Source of the DNA: Micromonospora polyrhachis
GTDB taxonomy: Bacteria > Actinomycetota > Actinomycetes > Mycobacteriales > Micromonosporaceae
DNA: 64,000 bases
Reading direction: 5' to 3'
Assembly: GCF_014203835.1 (NCBI RefSeq)
Contig: NZ_JACHJW010000001.1
Coordinates: forward strand, 4,662,501 to 4,726,500
Each line of letters begins with the position of its first letter. The stretch's first letter is position 1. Of the stretch, positions 52,363 through 61,788 are shown piece by piece. The notes under the pieces were generated by a model that was given only the letters and a program-made list of their open reading frames with translations, was not told where the DNA came from and made no database searches. A program made the position numbers and the translations under genes.

Positions 52363-52788
52363 TCAGGAACCGGCCGGGTTTCCGTCCCGCTCCAGCAGGT
52401 CCAGCATGGCGTCGGGATCGTCCAGGAGTCGGCCCGCCGACCGGTCGGTGTCGTCGTAGTTGGCGGCGATGTAGCCGGCCGCGTTACCCAGCGCGTGTAC
52501 GCCGTGCATCGCGCTGTCAGTGAAGTCCACCAGCGCGGCCGCCTCCGCCGTGGCAACGTCACGGAACCAGTTGCCCTCCCGCACCGTGGTCGCCGGGCCG
52601 GTCGCCGCCTCGGTGACCCGGGGCGCAGCGTCCCGGACCACGTCGTCACGGAACCTGGCGTACTCGCCACCGTTGGCGTCGGGGCCGCCGACCAGCGCGG
52701 TCGCGACCCGCTGCATGGCGGATACCCGAACGGTGATGGTGGTCGTGTCCAGACGCTCGGTATCCACAGTGGAGTCGGGACTGGGCAT
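52363..52788 (-). CDS. Small PE/Esp-like protein with YxxxD export motif
   Basis: This protein of about 141 residues is mainly helical (VRVSAMQRVATALVGG, TAEAAALVDFTDSAMHGVHA). It carries Y-D-D-T-D in AANYDDTDRSAG about 25 residues before its end, which matches the general type VII secretion signal YxxxD/E. ATG 52788 has GGAGG 7 bases upstream. It lies between eccB and the PPE-like gene, which suggests that the two are exported as a pair, as PE/PPE proteins are. Confidence 0.72.
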   Translation of the reverse strand: MPSPDSTVDTERLDTTTITVRVSAMQRVATALVGGPDANGGEYARFRDDVVRDAAPRVTEAATGPATTVREGNWFRDVATAEAAALVDFTDSAMHGVHALGNAAGYIAANYDDTDRSAGRLLDDPDAMLDLLERDGNPAGS

Positions 52789-52832
52789 GGGTACCTCCGG
52801 TCGCTCGGGCGGATGGCCCGCTGATCGTAGCG

Positions 52833-54215
52833 TCACGGCACCGTCGAAACCATATTCATCGCATCGAGCGCCGGCCCCTGCGCCAGCCGCTCCACCAGGG
52901 TGCTCGGCATCCGTACGACAGCGGTTCCCGACAACCCCAGCCGTTCCAGCGCCGTCGCGGAGACGATCGGGTAGCGCCGACCGGTCTCGGTGACCAGATA
53001 GACCGGGCCCGCGTCGGCGGTCGGGCTCGGCTGCGCCATCACCAGCGCGCCACGGCCGGGGGCCACCAGCACCTCGTCGGCGAGCAGCGTGCCGGCGGCG
53101 TTCACCCCGCCGGACGACTGGGTCACCGCCGTGCGCGCTTCCGGAACGGCCCCTACCGAGATCTCGCGTTCGTCCCCACCGCCGGTGATGATCTGGCAGA
53201 CCGCTCCCCGGCTACGCGCCGCGGTGACGACCGGCGGTACCGCGCCATCGCCGAGGGCCGCAGCGGCCAGCGGTTCCAGGATCGCCGCGCCGGCGAGCTG
53301 TACGGGGTTGACGACGGTCGACGGGGCGGTGTCCTTCGCCGTGGCGCGGATCAGCGCCTCCTGTAGGGCGGTGATCGGCTGGACGCCGGCTGGTCGGGCG
53401 ACGTACCGCAGGGTGTTGCCCGCCACCGTGCTGACCAGTAGCTGGCCGACCTGTGCCCCGGGCAGGCGGTCCACCGCGCCGCCACGGCCAGCGATGTTGA
53501 TTTCGCCCAGGCTCGGCCCGACCGGAAGGGTGGCCAACCAGTCCGAGCTGACCGTCACCACGTCCCGGGTGGTGACCGCGAGGGCGGCGGTGACCACCTC
53601 CCGGTTCGTGACCGCGTGCCTCCGTCCCTTGTGGATGACGGAGAGTTGCTGCTGCACGGGGTCGAAGACGGCGACCACCTCGTCGCCGAGGGGCGCTCCG
53701 GCCGCGACCCGCTCGCCCACCACCACCACCGAACGCGCCGGGGTGCCCGACCCCGCCGGGCGCATGCAGAACGACCACGGGCCGGTCAGCAGGCCGCCGG
53801 CCGCCGGGACGGCGTTCGGCGCGCCGGGTACGCCGACGGCCTGCCCGCGCGGCCAGGTCAGCGAGGCGCGGGCGACCGACACCGGCGGATCGCCCAGTCC
53901 ACGCAGCAACGCGGCGGAGGAGAAGTTCAGCACCGGATACAGGGTCTCCCCGTCACAGACGTAGGCCGATCCGGTCTCCTTCTCGATGATCACCCGATTG
54001 CAGGCGGTCCAACTCTTGGCACCGGCCGGCCGGAAGTAGCCGTAGATGCCCGCTCCGGCGAGGCAGATCACCACGAGCATCACCGTGGCGAGGGTGACCC
54101 CGGGCAGCCGGGTGCCGGACCACTCGAGCGGATCGGGCCGGTGGGCCACCAGCGCGGTGTGTAGGCGGCGTTGCAGGAACTGCCGGGAGTGGATCAAATC
54201 GCGGCGGGTCAGCAT
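52833..54215 (-). CDS. eccB: Type VII secretion protein EccB
   Basis: This 460-residue core component has the diagnostic N-terminus TRRDLIHSRQFLQRRLHTAL, a single membrane helix at about 40-60 (TLATVMLVVICLAGAGIYGY) and a large external domain with AYVCDGETLYPVLNFSSAALL. EccB joins EccC, EccD and other subunits in the membrane pore, and its outer part binds the mycosin. It follows eccD by 24 bases and precedes the substrate genes. Confidence 0.96.
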   Translation of the reverse strand: MLTRRDLIHSRQFLQRRLHTALVAHRPDPLEWSGTRLPGVTLATVMLVVICLAGAGIYGYFRPAGAKSWTACNRVIIEKETGSAYVCDGETLYPVLNFSSAALLRGLGDPPVSVARASLTWPRGQAVGVPGAPNAVPAAGGLLTGPWSFCMRPAGSGTPARSVVVVGERVAAGAPLGDEVVAVFDPVQQQLSVIHKGRRHAVTNREVVTAALAVTTRDVVTVSSDWLATLPVGPSLGEINIAGRGGAVDRLPGAQVGQLLVSTVAGNTLRYVARPAGVQPITALQEALIRATAKDTAPSTVVNPVQLAGAAILEPLAAAALGDGAVPPVVTAARSRGAVCQIITGGGDEREISVGAVPEARTAVTQSSGGVNAAGTLLADEVLVAPGRGALVMAQPSPTADAGPVYLVTETGRRYPIVSATALERLGLSGTAVVRMPSTLVERLAQGPALDAMNMVSTVP

Positions 54216-54239
54216 GGGTGACCCGCCCGTTCAGCGCGC

Positions 54240-55658
54240 TCAGCCACCGAGACCCCGCATGTAGCCGACCAACCCGGTGATGAGGATCGCGAGCACGCCG
54301 CTCAGCGCGAGCAGCAGGTATTCGGTGATGTCCGCGAGCCGGCCGAGCTGCGGCCCGGGCGGCTGGGCGGCGTACTTGCGCCCGACGAGGTACGCACCGG
54401 CTGCGGCGAGCACCACTACCGCCAGCGCAGTCGTGACGTACCGGGTGTGGCTGGCCGGGTCGACGCCCGCCCAGCCGAACACCAGCAGCGCCAGCCCGCT
54501 GGCCAGCGCGGCGGCCAACAGCGGAACCCGGTGCCGGACCGCGACGAAGGCGCGGGCGCGCAGCGCGCACACGACGACGATGGCGGCGGCCAGCAGCCGG
54601 GCGGAGACGTCGTCCTGCCGCGCCAGGACGGTCGCGCAGCCGGCCAGGGCGGTGCACATCGCCCACAGCAGGCTGGTGAGCAGCCCGTCGCTGCGGGCCA
54701 CGATGGCGCTGATCCGTTCGGGCGACGGCAGTGGCTCGTCGACCGGGGCTTCGCTGCTGGGATTCGGCACCGTCGGTGCGGGCAGACCGCCCTGCCGCGC
54801 TGCCAGGCGGGGCAACCACGGCGAGCCGAGCAGCAGCGCCCCGGCGAGGATGCCGGCGGCCGCAGCCGGGCTGGTCACCATCGCCAGCAGCGCGCCGACG
54901 GCACCGAGCACGCCACCGCCCAGCACCGCCACGTGCACGACCCGGTGCGTGCCGACGGCGATCAGCGCGGCCACCGCCGTCCAGGCCAGCGCCGCACCGG
55001 CGACCAGCAACTGAGCCCGACCGATCCGCGCCGCACCCGTACCCAACAGTGCTGCGCCGAGCCCGAGGTAGGCGTAGGAGGCGATCGACAGCAACAGGGC
55101 GGTGCCGGCGTCCCGCAGCGCTCGGGCCGCGACCGCGGCCACGGTGAGCGCGACGAGCGCCAGCACGGCCAGGCCGATACCGGCCACGGTCCAATCCGGG
55201 CCGCCACGCAGCGCGACGAGTAGGCCGCCGACGAGCGCGACCATCATCGTCACGGCACCGGCGCGCCGGGTGTACTCGCCGGACCACGCCGCGCCGAGCA
55301 GCCGCACCTCGTGCGCCACGGCGTCGGCGAGATCGTCGTACTCGGGCTCGGGCCACTGCTGGTCCTGTGGGGCGAGCAGGACCGTCTCGCCGTCGGTGAC
55401 GTTCTGTCCGGTCAGCGAGCGGTTCGGGTCCAGCAGGGTGCCGTCCGTACGCCGGAGCACCCAGCCGTGATGGGCCAGGCCCTCGTCGGCGAGCCCCACT
55501 CCGGCGTGCCGCAACAGCGCCGGTTGCAGGTTCACCAGAGGCAGATATCCGGGAACCGCGAGGTCGGCCCGACGTTGCGGGCTGAGCAATACTATGCGCG
55601 TCAGCCCGACTTTCGTGGTCTGCAACTTGGGCACTCCAAATAGGTCAATGCGATCCAC
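54240..55658 (-). CDS. eccD: Type VII secretion channel protein EccD
   Basis: This protein of about 472 residues has a ubiquitin-like N-terminal domain (GLTRIVLLSPQRRADLAVPG, LLDPNRSLTGQNVTDGETVL) followed by about eleven membrane helices starting near residue 130. EccD forms the membrane vestibule of the secreton. The annotated GTG (55658) lacks a ribosome site. GTG and TTG codons 24 and 33 bases further in (TTTGGAGTGCCCAAGTTG) are alternatives with GGAG upstream. Only 17 bases separate it from divergent eccC. Confidence 0.95.
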   Translation of the reverse strand: MDRIDLFGVPKLQTTKVGLTRIVLLSPQRRADLAVPGYLPLVNLQPALLRHAGVGLADEGLAHHGWVLRRTDGTLLDPNRSLTGQNVTDGETVLLAPQDQQWPEPEYDDLADAVAHEVRLLGAAWSGEYTRRAGAVTMMVALVGGLLVALRGGPDWTVAGIGLAVLALVALTVAAVAARALRDAGTALLLSIASYAYLGLGAALLGTGAARIGRAQLLVAGAALAWTAVAALIAVGTHRVVHVAVLGGGVLGAVGALLAMVTSPAAAAGILAGALLLGSPWLPRLAARQGGLPAPTVPNPSSEAPVDEPLPSPERISAIVARSDGLLTSLLWAMCTALAGCATVLARQDDVSARLLAAAIVVVCALRARAFVAVRHRVPLLAAALASGLALLVFGWAGVDPASHTRYVTTALAVVVLAAAGAYLVGRKYAAQPPGPQLGRLADITEYLLLALSGVLAILITGLVGYMRGLGG

Positions 55659-55675
55659 ATCGGAGGAAAGAGTCG

Positions 55676-58600
55676 TTGACTACGGTAATTCGCAGGCGTC
55701 CCGCCCGTCGCCCCGCGCCACCATATCCCACCGGCGAGGTCGTTCTTGAGCCTGCGCCGCATATTCCGGCACCTGGCGGACGGAGCTGGTCACAGCTGCT
55801 CATGCTGCTGCCGATGCTGGCCGGTTCGCTCGCGATCGCGCTCATCTTCGCAGGCCAACGCGGTACGGGTGGGCCGCTCGCATACATCACCGGCGGTCTT
55901 TTCGGCATCTCGGCGCTCGGCATGGTGATGATGCAGATCTCGATGCACGGCTCGCGCCCGTCCAAACAGGAAATGCACGATTCGCGCCGAGAGTACATGT
56001 GGGATCTGGACGCCTACCGACGGTCGGTGCGTCGAACCGCCCGCGAGCAACGTTCGGCCGAGTACTACCGGCACCCGGCGCCGGATCGGTTGACCTGGCT
56101 GGTGGACAGTGCCCGACTGTGGGAGCGGCGGTCGAAGGACCTCGACCACTGCCTGGTGCGGATCGGGCTGGGGCCGCGGGCGCTGGCCACGCCGCTGGTC
56201 ACCGGTCCGCCCACGCCGCCGGAGAAGGCGGAGCCGGTGGCGGCAGCGGCGCTCCGCAGGTTCGTGCAGACCTACGGTGAGCTACCCGACCTGCCGGTGG
56301 TACTGGCGCTCAACGGCTTCGGCCGGATCTACCTACAGGGTGATCGTCGGCGGACCCGGGCGATGGTACGAGGCATGCTGGCCCAGGCGGTCACCTTCCA
56401 TGCACCCGGAGACCTGCTGGTGGCGATCTGCGCCAGCGAGGCGGTCCGCGCCCAGTGGGAGTGGGCCAAGTGGCTGCCGCACGTCCAACACCCGACATCG
56501 GCCGACGCGCTCGGCTCGCTGCGGCTCTTCGCACCGAGCATCGTCGGCGTGGAGGCGATGTTGGAAGACCTGCTCGCCGCGCGGCCGCGGTTCGACGCCG
56601 ACGTGGCCGAGTCGTATCTGAACGGTCCGCATGTGATCGTCGTCGTCGACGAAGGGGACATTGCCGGCGCGGACCACCTGATGACCGAGAGTGGTGTCGA
56701 GGGCGTGACCGTCATCGACCTGTCGAGTGAGCCGCCGCGCAACTTCGACCGCTCGACCCTGGTGATCGAGGTGGCCGAGGATGGTGCCCTGGTCGCGCGG
56801 ACCTTCGACGGTGTCCGGCCGTTGGGGCACGGCGACTCCTTCGGCCTGGCGGCGGCGGAGGCACTGGCCCGGCAGTTGAGCCCGCTGCGGCTCGCCGGCG
56901 TTGGCGGCGGGGACCGGGCGATGAACGCGGAGCACGGCCTGGCAGAGCTGCTGGGCGTGACCGATCCGTACGCGTTGGACCCGCGCGAGACCTGGGCCGC
57001 CCGACCGAACCGGGACCGGTTGCGGGTGCCGATCGGCATCGGCCCCAACGGTGAGCGGGTGGAACTGGACCTCAAGGAGTCGGCGCAGGACGGGATGGGC
57101 CCGCACGGCCTGCTGATCGGCGCGACCGGCTCCGGCAAGTCGGAGTTGCTGCGCACACTGGTCCTCGCCCTCGCGGTCACACACCCGCCCGAGACGTTGA
57201 ACTTCGTTCTGGTCGACTTCAAGGGCGGCGCGACGTTCACCAAGCTCGACCTGCTGCCACACACCAGCGCCGTGATCACCAACCTGGCCGACGAGCTACC
57301 GCTGGTGGACCGGATGACCGACGCGATCAACGGCGAGCTGGTCCGGCGGCAGGAGCTGCTACGTAAAGCGGGCAACTACGTGTCGCAGCGCGACTACGAG
57401 CGCGCCCGGCAGTCGGGTGCGCCGCTCGCCCCGCTGCCGAGCCTCTTCGTGGTCTGCGACGAGTTCAGTGAGCTACTCACCGCCAAGCCGGACTTCATCG
57501 ACATGTTCGTGCAGATCGGCCGGGTCGGCCGGTCCCTCGGTATCCACCTGCTGTTGGCCAGCCAGCGGCTGGAGGAGGGCCGGCTGCGCGGGCTGGACAC
57601 CCACCTGTCGTACCGGGTCGGGCTGCGTACCTTCTCCCCGGCGGAGAGCCGCGCGGTACTGGGCGTGAACGACGCCTACGAGCTACCCCGCGCCCCCGGG
57701 CACGGCTATCTGAAGTACGGTACCGATCCGCTGGGTCGGTTCCGCGCCGCCTACGTCTCCGGTGCCTACCGCAGTGCGGAGCAGCTCAAGGTGGCCGAGG
57801 CCGACAGTCGGGTCCTGGAGTTCACCTCGGCGTACGTCGCGCCGACCGAGACGCAGGAGACGTCCGCGCCGGCCACGGTGGACGAGACGCCGGATGCTCC
57901 GAGCCTGCTCGACATCATCACCGACCGGTTGACCGGCCAGGGCGCGCCGGCCCACCAGGTGTGGTTGCCGCCGCTGGGCGCGGCACCGACGCTGGACGAG
58001 CTGCTGGGCGGGCTGTGCGACACACCCGGGCGGGGGCTGGCCGCCGCCGGTCCCGAGCTGGCCGGCCGGCTGCGGGTGCCGTTGTCGTTGGTGGACAAGC
58101 CGTTCGAGCAGCGCCGCGACGTGTTGACCCTGGACCTGTCCGGGGCCGAGGGGCACGTGGTGGTGGTCGGGTCGCAGCAGTCCGGCAAGAGCACCCTGCT
58201 GCGTACCCTCATCTGCAGCCTTGCGCTCACCCACACCCCGCGCGAGGTGCAGATCTACTGTCTGGACTTCGGCGGGGCCACGCTGACCACGCTGCGCCGG
58301 CTGCCGCACGTCGGTGGCGTCGCGCCGCGTCACGAGGTCAACCAGGTGCGTCGTACCGTCGCCGAGGTGGCGGGCCTGCTCGACGACCGCGAACGGTTCT
58401 TCATCGCACATGAGATCGACTCGATGGCCACCTACCGTCGGCTGCGGGCCGCCGGCCAGTTCGCCGACCAGCCGCACGGCGACGTGTTCCTGGTCGTCGA
58501 CGGCTGGCTGACGCTGCGCAACGAATTCGAGGACGTGGCTGAGAAGGTGGTGGACATCGCCAACCGTGGCCTGTCGTACGGCATCCACGTGGTCGCCTCG

Positions 58601-59632
58601 GCGGCCCGCTGGTACGACATCCGCGGCGGTGCCCGTGACGTCTTCGGCACCCGGCTGGAGCTGCGGATGGTCGACCCCTCGGACTCCGCGATCGACCGGC
58701 GGGCCTCGGCGAACATCCCGGAGAAGTCACCCGGGCGGGGCATCACCCCGGACGGGTTCCAGTGCCTGACCGCGCTGCCCCGCATCGACGGGATCAGCGA
58801 GGCATCGGAACTCGGCCCGGCCACCCTGGAACTGGTCGACGCGATCAGCGCGGCCTGGGACGGGCCGAGGGCGCCGGCCGTCCGGCTGCTGCCCGACCAG
58901 GTGCCGTTCGCGGCCCTGCCGCAGGGCCCGCAGCTACCCGGGCTGGCGATCGGGATCGCCGAGCACGACCTGCGGCCGGTGCACGTCGACCTGGCCGGTG
59001 CCGACCCGCACTTCCTGATCTTCGGCGACTCGGAGTCGGGCAAGTCCAACCTGCTGACGGCGTTCGCGCAGGCGATCGCCGAGCGGTACAAGCCAACCGA
59101 AGCGAAGATCATCGCACTGGACTACCGGCGATCGCTGCTCGGCCGGCTGCCGACCAGCCACCTACTCGCGTACGGCACGAACAGCGAGCAGAGCACGGGC
59201 ATGCTCGCCGACGCCGCCGGCGTGATGCGCGAGCGGCTGCCCGGTCCGGACGTCACCGCCGAGCAGCTGCGGGCCCGCAGCTGGTGGCAGGGCGCGGAGC
59301 TCTACCTGCTGGTCGACGACTACGACCTGGTCGCCACCGACCGCAACCCGGTGCAGGCGCTGCACGAGTTCCTGGCCCAGTCGCGTGAGGTGGGTCTGCA
59401 CCTGGTCGTCGCCCGGCGCAGCGGCGGCGCGCAGCGAGCGTTCTACGACCCGGTGCTCAGCCGACTGCGCGACCTGGCGACGCCGGGTGTGGTGCTCTCC
59501 GGCGACCGGGACGACGGGCCGCTGCTGGGCAACGTCCGGCTCGGGCCGTTGCCGCCCGGTCGCGGTTGGTTGGTGACCCGCAAGGAGGGCGCACGCCTGA
59601 TCCAGTCCGCCCTGACAGATCAACCGGAGTAG
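55676..59632 (+). CDS. eccC: Type VII secretion ATPase EccC
   Basis: This 1,318-residue FtsK/SpoIIIE-type ATPase is the motor of the secreton, here as a single chain. Two membrane helices lie at about 36-86. Three ATPase domains follow with P-loops GATGSGKSE (about 481), GSQQSGKST (about 830) and GDSESGKSN (about 1,115). The first domain has the Walker B-like FVVCDEFSEL. The C-terminal domain normally binds the signal of the substrate dimer. The TTG start at 55676 is supported by GGAGGAAAG 6 bases upstream. Confidence 0.97.
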   Translation: MTTVIRRRPARRPAPPYPTGEVVLEPAPHIPAPGGRSWSQLLMLLPMLAGSLAIALIFAGQRGTGGPLAYITGGLFGISALGMVMMQISMHGSRPSKQEMHDSRREYMWDLDAYRRSVRRTAREQRSAEYYRHPAPDRLTWLVDSARLWERRSKDLDHCLVRIGLGPRALATPLVTGPPTPPEKAEPVAAAALRRFVQTYGELPDLPVVLALNGFGRIYLQGDRRRTRAMVRGMLAQAVTFHAPGDLLVAICASEAVRAQWEWAKWLPHVQHPTSADALGSLRLFAPSIVGVEAMLEDLLAARPRFDADVAESYLNGPHVIVVVDEGDIAGADHLMTESGVEGVTVIDLSSEPPRNFDRSTLVIEVAEDGALVARTFDGVRPLGHGDSFGLAAAEALARQLSPLRLAGVGGGDRAMNAEHGLAELLGVTDPYALDPRETWAARPNRDRLRVPIGIGPNGERVELDLKESAQDGMGPHGLLIGATGSGKSELLRTLVLALAVTHPPETLNFVLVDFKGGATFTKLDLLPHTSAVITNLADELPLVDRMTDAINGELVRRQELLRKAGNYVSQRDYERARQSGAPLAPLPSLFVVCDEFSELLTAKPDFIDMFVQIGRVGRSLGIHLLLASQRLEEGRLRGLDTHLSYRVGLRTFSPAESRAVLGVNDAYELPRAPGHGYLKYGTDPLGRFRAAYVSGAYRSAEQLKVAEADSRVLEFTSAYVAPTETQETSAPATVDETPDAPSLLDIITDRLTGQGAPAHQVWLPPLGAAPTLDELLGGLCDTPGRGLAAAGPELAGRLRVPLSLVDKPFEQRRDVLTLDLSGAEGHVVVVGSQQSGKSTLLRTLICSLALTHTPREVQIYCLDFGGATLTTLRRLPHVGGVAPRHEVNQVRRTVAEVAGLLDDRERFFIAHEIDSMATYRRLRAAGQFADQPHGDVFLVVDGWLTLRNEFEDVAEKVVDIANRGLSYGIHVVASAARWYDIRGGARDVFGTRLELRMVDPSDSAIDRRASANIPEKSPGRGITPDGFQCLTALPRIDGISEASELGPATLELVDAISAAWDGPRAPAVRLLPDQVPFAALPQGPQLPGLAIGIAEHDLRPVHVDLAGADPHFLIFGDSESGKSNLLTAFAQAIAERYKPTEAKIIALDYRRSLLGRLPTSHLLAYGTNSEQSTGMLADAAGVMRERLPGPDVTAEQLRARSWWQGAELYLLVDDYDLVATDRNPVQALHEFLAQSREVGLHLVVARRSGGAQRAFYDPVLSRLRDLATPGVVLSGDRDDGPLLGNVRLGPLPPGRGWLVTRKEGARLIQSALTDQPE

Positions 59633-59710
59633 AGGTGCCACGGCGGCGCGCGGCCGGGATATCCTCGCCGCGTCGCCGTTCGCCGGCCCGCCCGTCCGAA
59701 AGGGACCGCC

Positions 59711-61735
59711 ATGGGAGAGTCGACCATCCGCGTCGCGAGTCTCGACAAGTTCAAGGAGTTCATCGACGACCTGGGCGCGACCCCCGAGGGCCTGACCGGC
59801 AAGGACCTGCAAAAGCCGACGCTGGCCACAGGCGCGGACCAATACTTCAAGGAACTCGAATACCTGAACAAGTCCGTGGACTACCAGAGCAAGCAGTTGG
59901 TTCTCTTCGTCGAGGACGTGATCAAGGGGTACGCCGGCGCGGTCGACGTGATCAACTTTGTCGGCTCCAACTACTTCAACGCCGAGATGTACAGCGGCCA
60001 GAAGCTGCGTGAGCCGATGAGTCAGGCGGAGGCGGACGCCGCGAACAAGACCGAGATCAACGAGGACGACGGTGAGCCGTACGACGCCCACGGCTGGCGG
60101 ATTGAGGGCCCCTCGGTCAACGAAGTGGACGACCTGGACTACTACCATGAGGATAAAGAACTGGGCCTGCCCAATCCGCCTCGACCGAAGCCGACAGACT
60201 GGGCCGACCCGGGCCGGGGCTGGGAGAAGGGCGATTCCGGCAAGGCCTTCCGGCACGTGCACTGGGTCTTCATGCAGATGAAGCCCGAACGGTTGACGGA
60301 GCGTAGCGTCCACTGGACCGATGTCGCGAAGGCCCTGGAAACTGCGGCTTCCGATCTCAGGCGGTCGACCAGGCAACTTACCGATGCCTGGATAAGCCCC
60401 GCCGCGAGTAGCTTCGACGGGCGTATGCAGCAGACGATCGTCTCGGTCTCGACCTGGGCCGAGAACGCGAGGTTAAGGGCAGACGTGCTCAAGACCACTG
60501 CTGAAGTGATGGTTAAGAACATGGAGACAATCGATAGTTTGAAGCCGGGCTTCGACCATTGGGCCCAGTTGTACGAGGAGGAAAAGGGAAAGTGGAAGGG
60601 GTTTTACCATTTCTTGCAACTGAGTGACATCGCCGAGCGTTGGCTAGATTATTACGACGTTATGGGGATACTGCTCGGGAATCACCTATCCGACGCCCTC
60701 ATTCATGTTGCCGGCGGTTGGGGCGGGCCGCCACGGTATCCCGGCTTCCTCTCGGAAACGCCGTTGCCGGCACCCACGGCCGGGCCGACGCCCACGGGCG
60801 GGCCAGGCGGACCGGGCGGAGGGCGTCCCCCGGGGGCTACCGGTGGCCCCCCGGGAGGCACCCCGAAGCCGGGCGGCCCCAACAACAACGCCCAGAAGAT
60901 TATCGACGGTATGCGGGACAAGTACGAGGAGGCGATGAAGAAACAGCGGAAGGAGTACGAGAAGGCGCTCAAGGCCCAGCAGGAGGCTGCGGCCAAGCTG
61001 AAGAAGCAGTACGAGGAGGCGCTCGCCAAGCAGCGAGAGGCGGCGAACAAGCAGGCCGAGGGGTTGCAGAAGGCGCTACAGCAGGCGCAGCAGCAGGGGG
61101 TCCCGCCGGGCCTGGACGCCGCACTGCCGGGCGTCGACGACGCACTCCGGCAGCAGCAGGACCTGCTGGACTCGCTGGGTGCCACGCCCCCGCAGAGCAT
61201 CGAGGACCTGACCCGGGACCTGGGCCGGACGATGGAGAAACTCGGGCTGGACCCGACGCCCTTGGCCGCACTGCCCTCGTACCTGGCTGGCCTGAACGGG
61301 CCGGGCGCTCCCGGCGGGCCGGTGGCCGGGCTGCCGGGAGCCTCCAACTCGCCGGACCTGCTTGGTCGTAGCGGCACCGCCGCGACCACCACCGGACTCG
61401 GCACCTCGGCCCTCACCGGCCGGGTGACCCCCGGCGTCATGCCTGGGGCCACGCCCGGTATGGGTATGGGTGGCATGCCGATGATGCCGCCGATGGGCGG
61501 TATGCCGATGGGCGGTGGCGGCGCCGCACCGCTGAGCGGCCGGAAGAACCGTCCCCCGCTGCCCGGTGAGGAGGCCCAGAAGCCGGTCACCCGTCGACCG
61601 CGCATCGTCGACCCGGCCGGAGACGGCACCACCGAGTCGCGTCCGGCGCGCGCGGGCGACCGCCGTGCGGCCGTGGCCCAGCCAGTCAAGGCACCTGAGG
61701 CCGAACCCGGTCAGGCGCTTGGCCGTACGGCTTGA
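59711..61735 (+). CDS. Large WXG-like, coiled-coil, Gly/Pro-rich type VII substrate
   Basis: This 674-residue protein begins with a helical domain (DYQSKQLVLFVEDVIKGYAG). A second helical part contains the degenerate WXG turn DAWISPAASSFDGRM (about 236-250). After a Gly/Pro linker comes a coiled coil at about 395-465 (EAMKKQRKEYEKALKAQQEA), then a Gly/Met/Pro-rich region (MGMGGMPMMPPMGG) and a basic tail. It has no Sec signal. It probably is a secreted or structural partner of the ESX machine. Bases 60,430-60,720 are notably AT-rich, and codon 255 is TTA. It lies between eccC and the AAA+ gene. Confidence 0.8.
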   Translation: MGESTIRVASLDKFKEFIDDLGATPEGLTGKDLQKPTLATGADQYFKELEYLNKSVDYQSKQLVLFVEDVIKGYAGAVDVINFVGSNYFNAEMYSGQKLREPMSQAEADAANKTEINEDDGEPYDAHGWRIEGPSVNEVDDLDYYHEDKELGLPNPPRPKPTDWADPGRGWEKGDSGKAFRHVHWVFMQMKPERLTERSVHWTDVAKALETAASDLRRSTRQLTDAWISPAASSFDGRMQQTIVSVSTWAENARLRADVLKTTAEVMVKNMETIDSLKPGFDHWAQLYEEEKGKWKGFYHFLQLSDIAERWLDYYDVMGILLGNHLSDALIHVAGGWGGPPRYPGFLSETPLPAPTAGPTPTGGPGGPGGGRPPGATGGPPGGTPKPGGPNNNAQKIIDGMRDKYEEAMKKQRKEYEKALKAQQEAAAKLKKQYEEALAKQREAANKQAEGLQKALQQAQQQGVPPGLDAALPGVDDALRQQQDLLDSLGATPPQSIEDLTRDLGRTMEKLGLDPTPLAALPSYLAGLNGPGAPGGPVAGLPGASNSPDLLGRSGTAATTTGLGTSALTGRVTPGVMPGATPGMGMGGMPMMPPMGGMPMGGGGAAPLSGRKNRPPLPGEEAQKPVTRRPRIVDPAGDGTTESRPARAGDRRAAVAQPVKAPEAEPGQALGRTA

Positions 61736-61788
61736 CGACTGTCCCTGTTAGAGTCGATTGAAGATCCCCTCAGCCCACTGCTGGAGCC

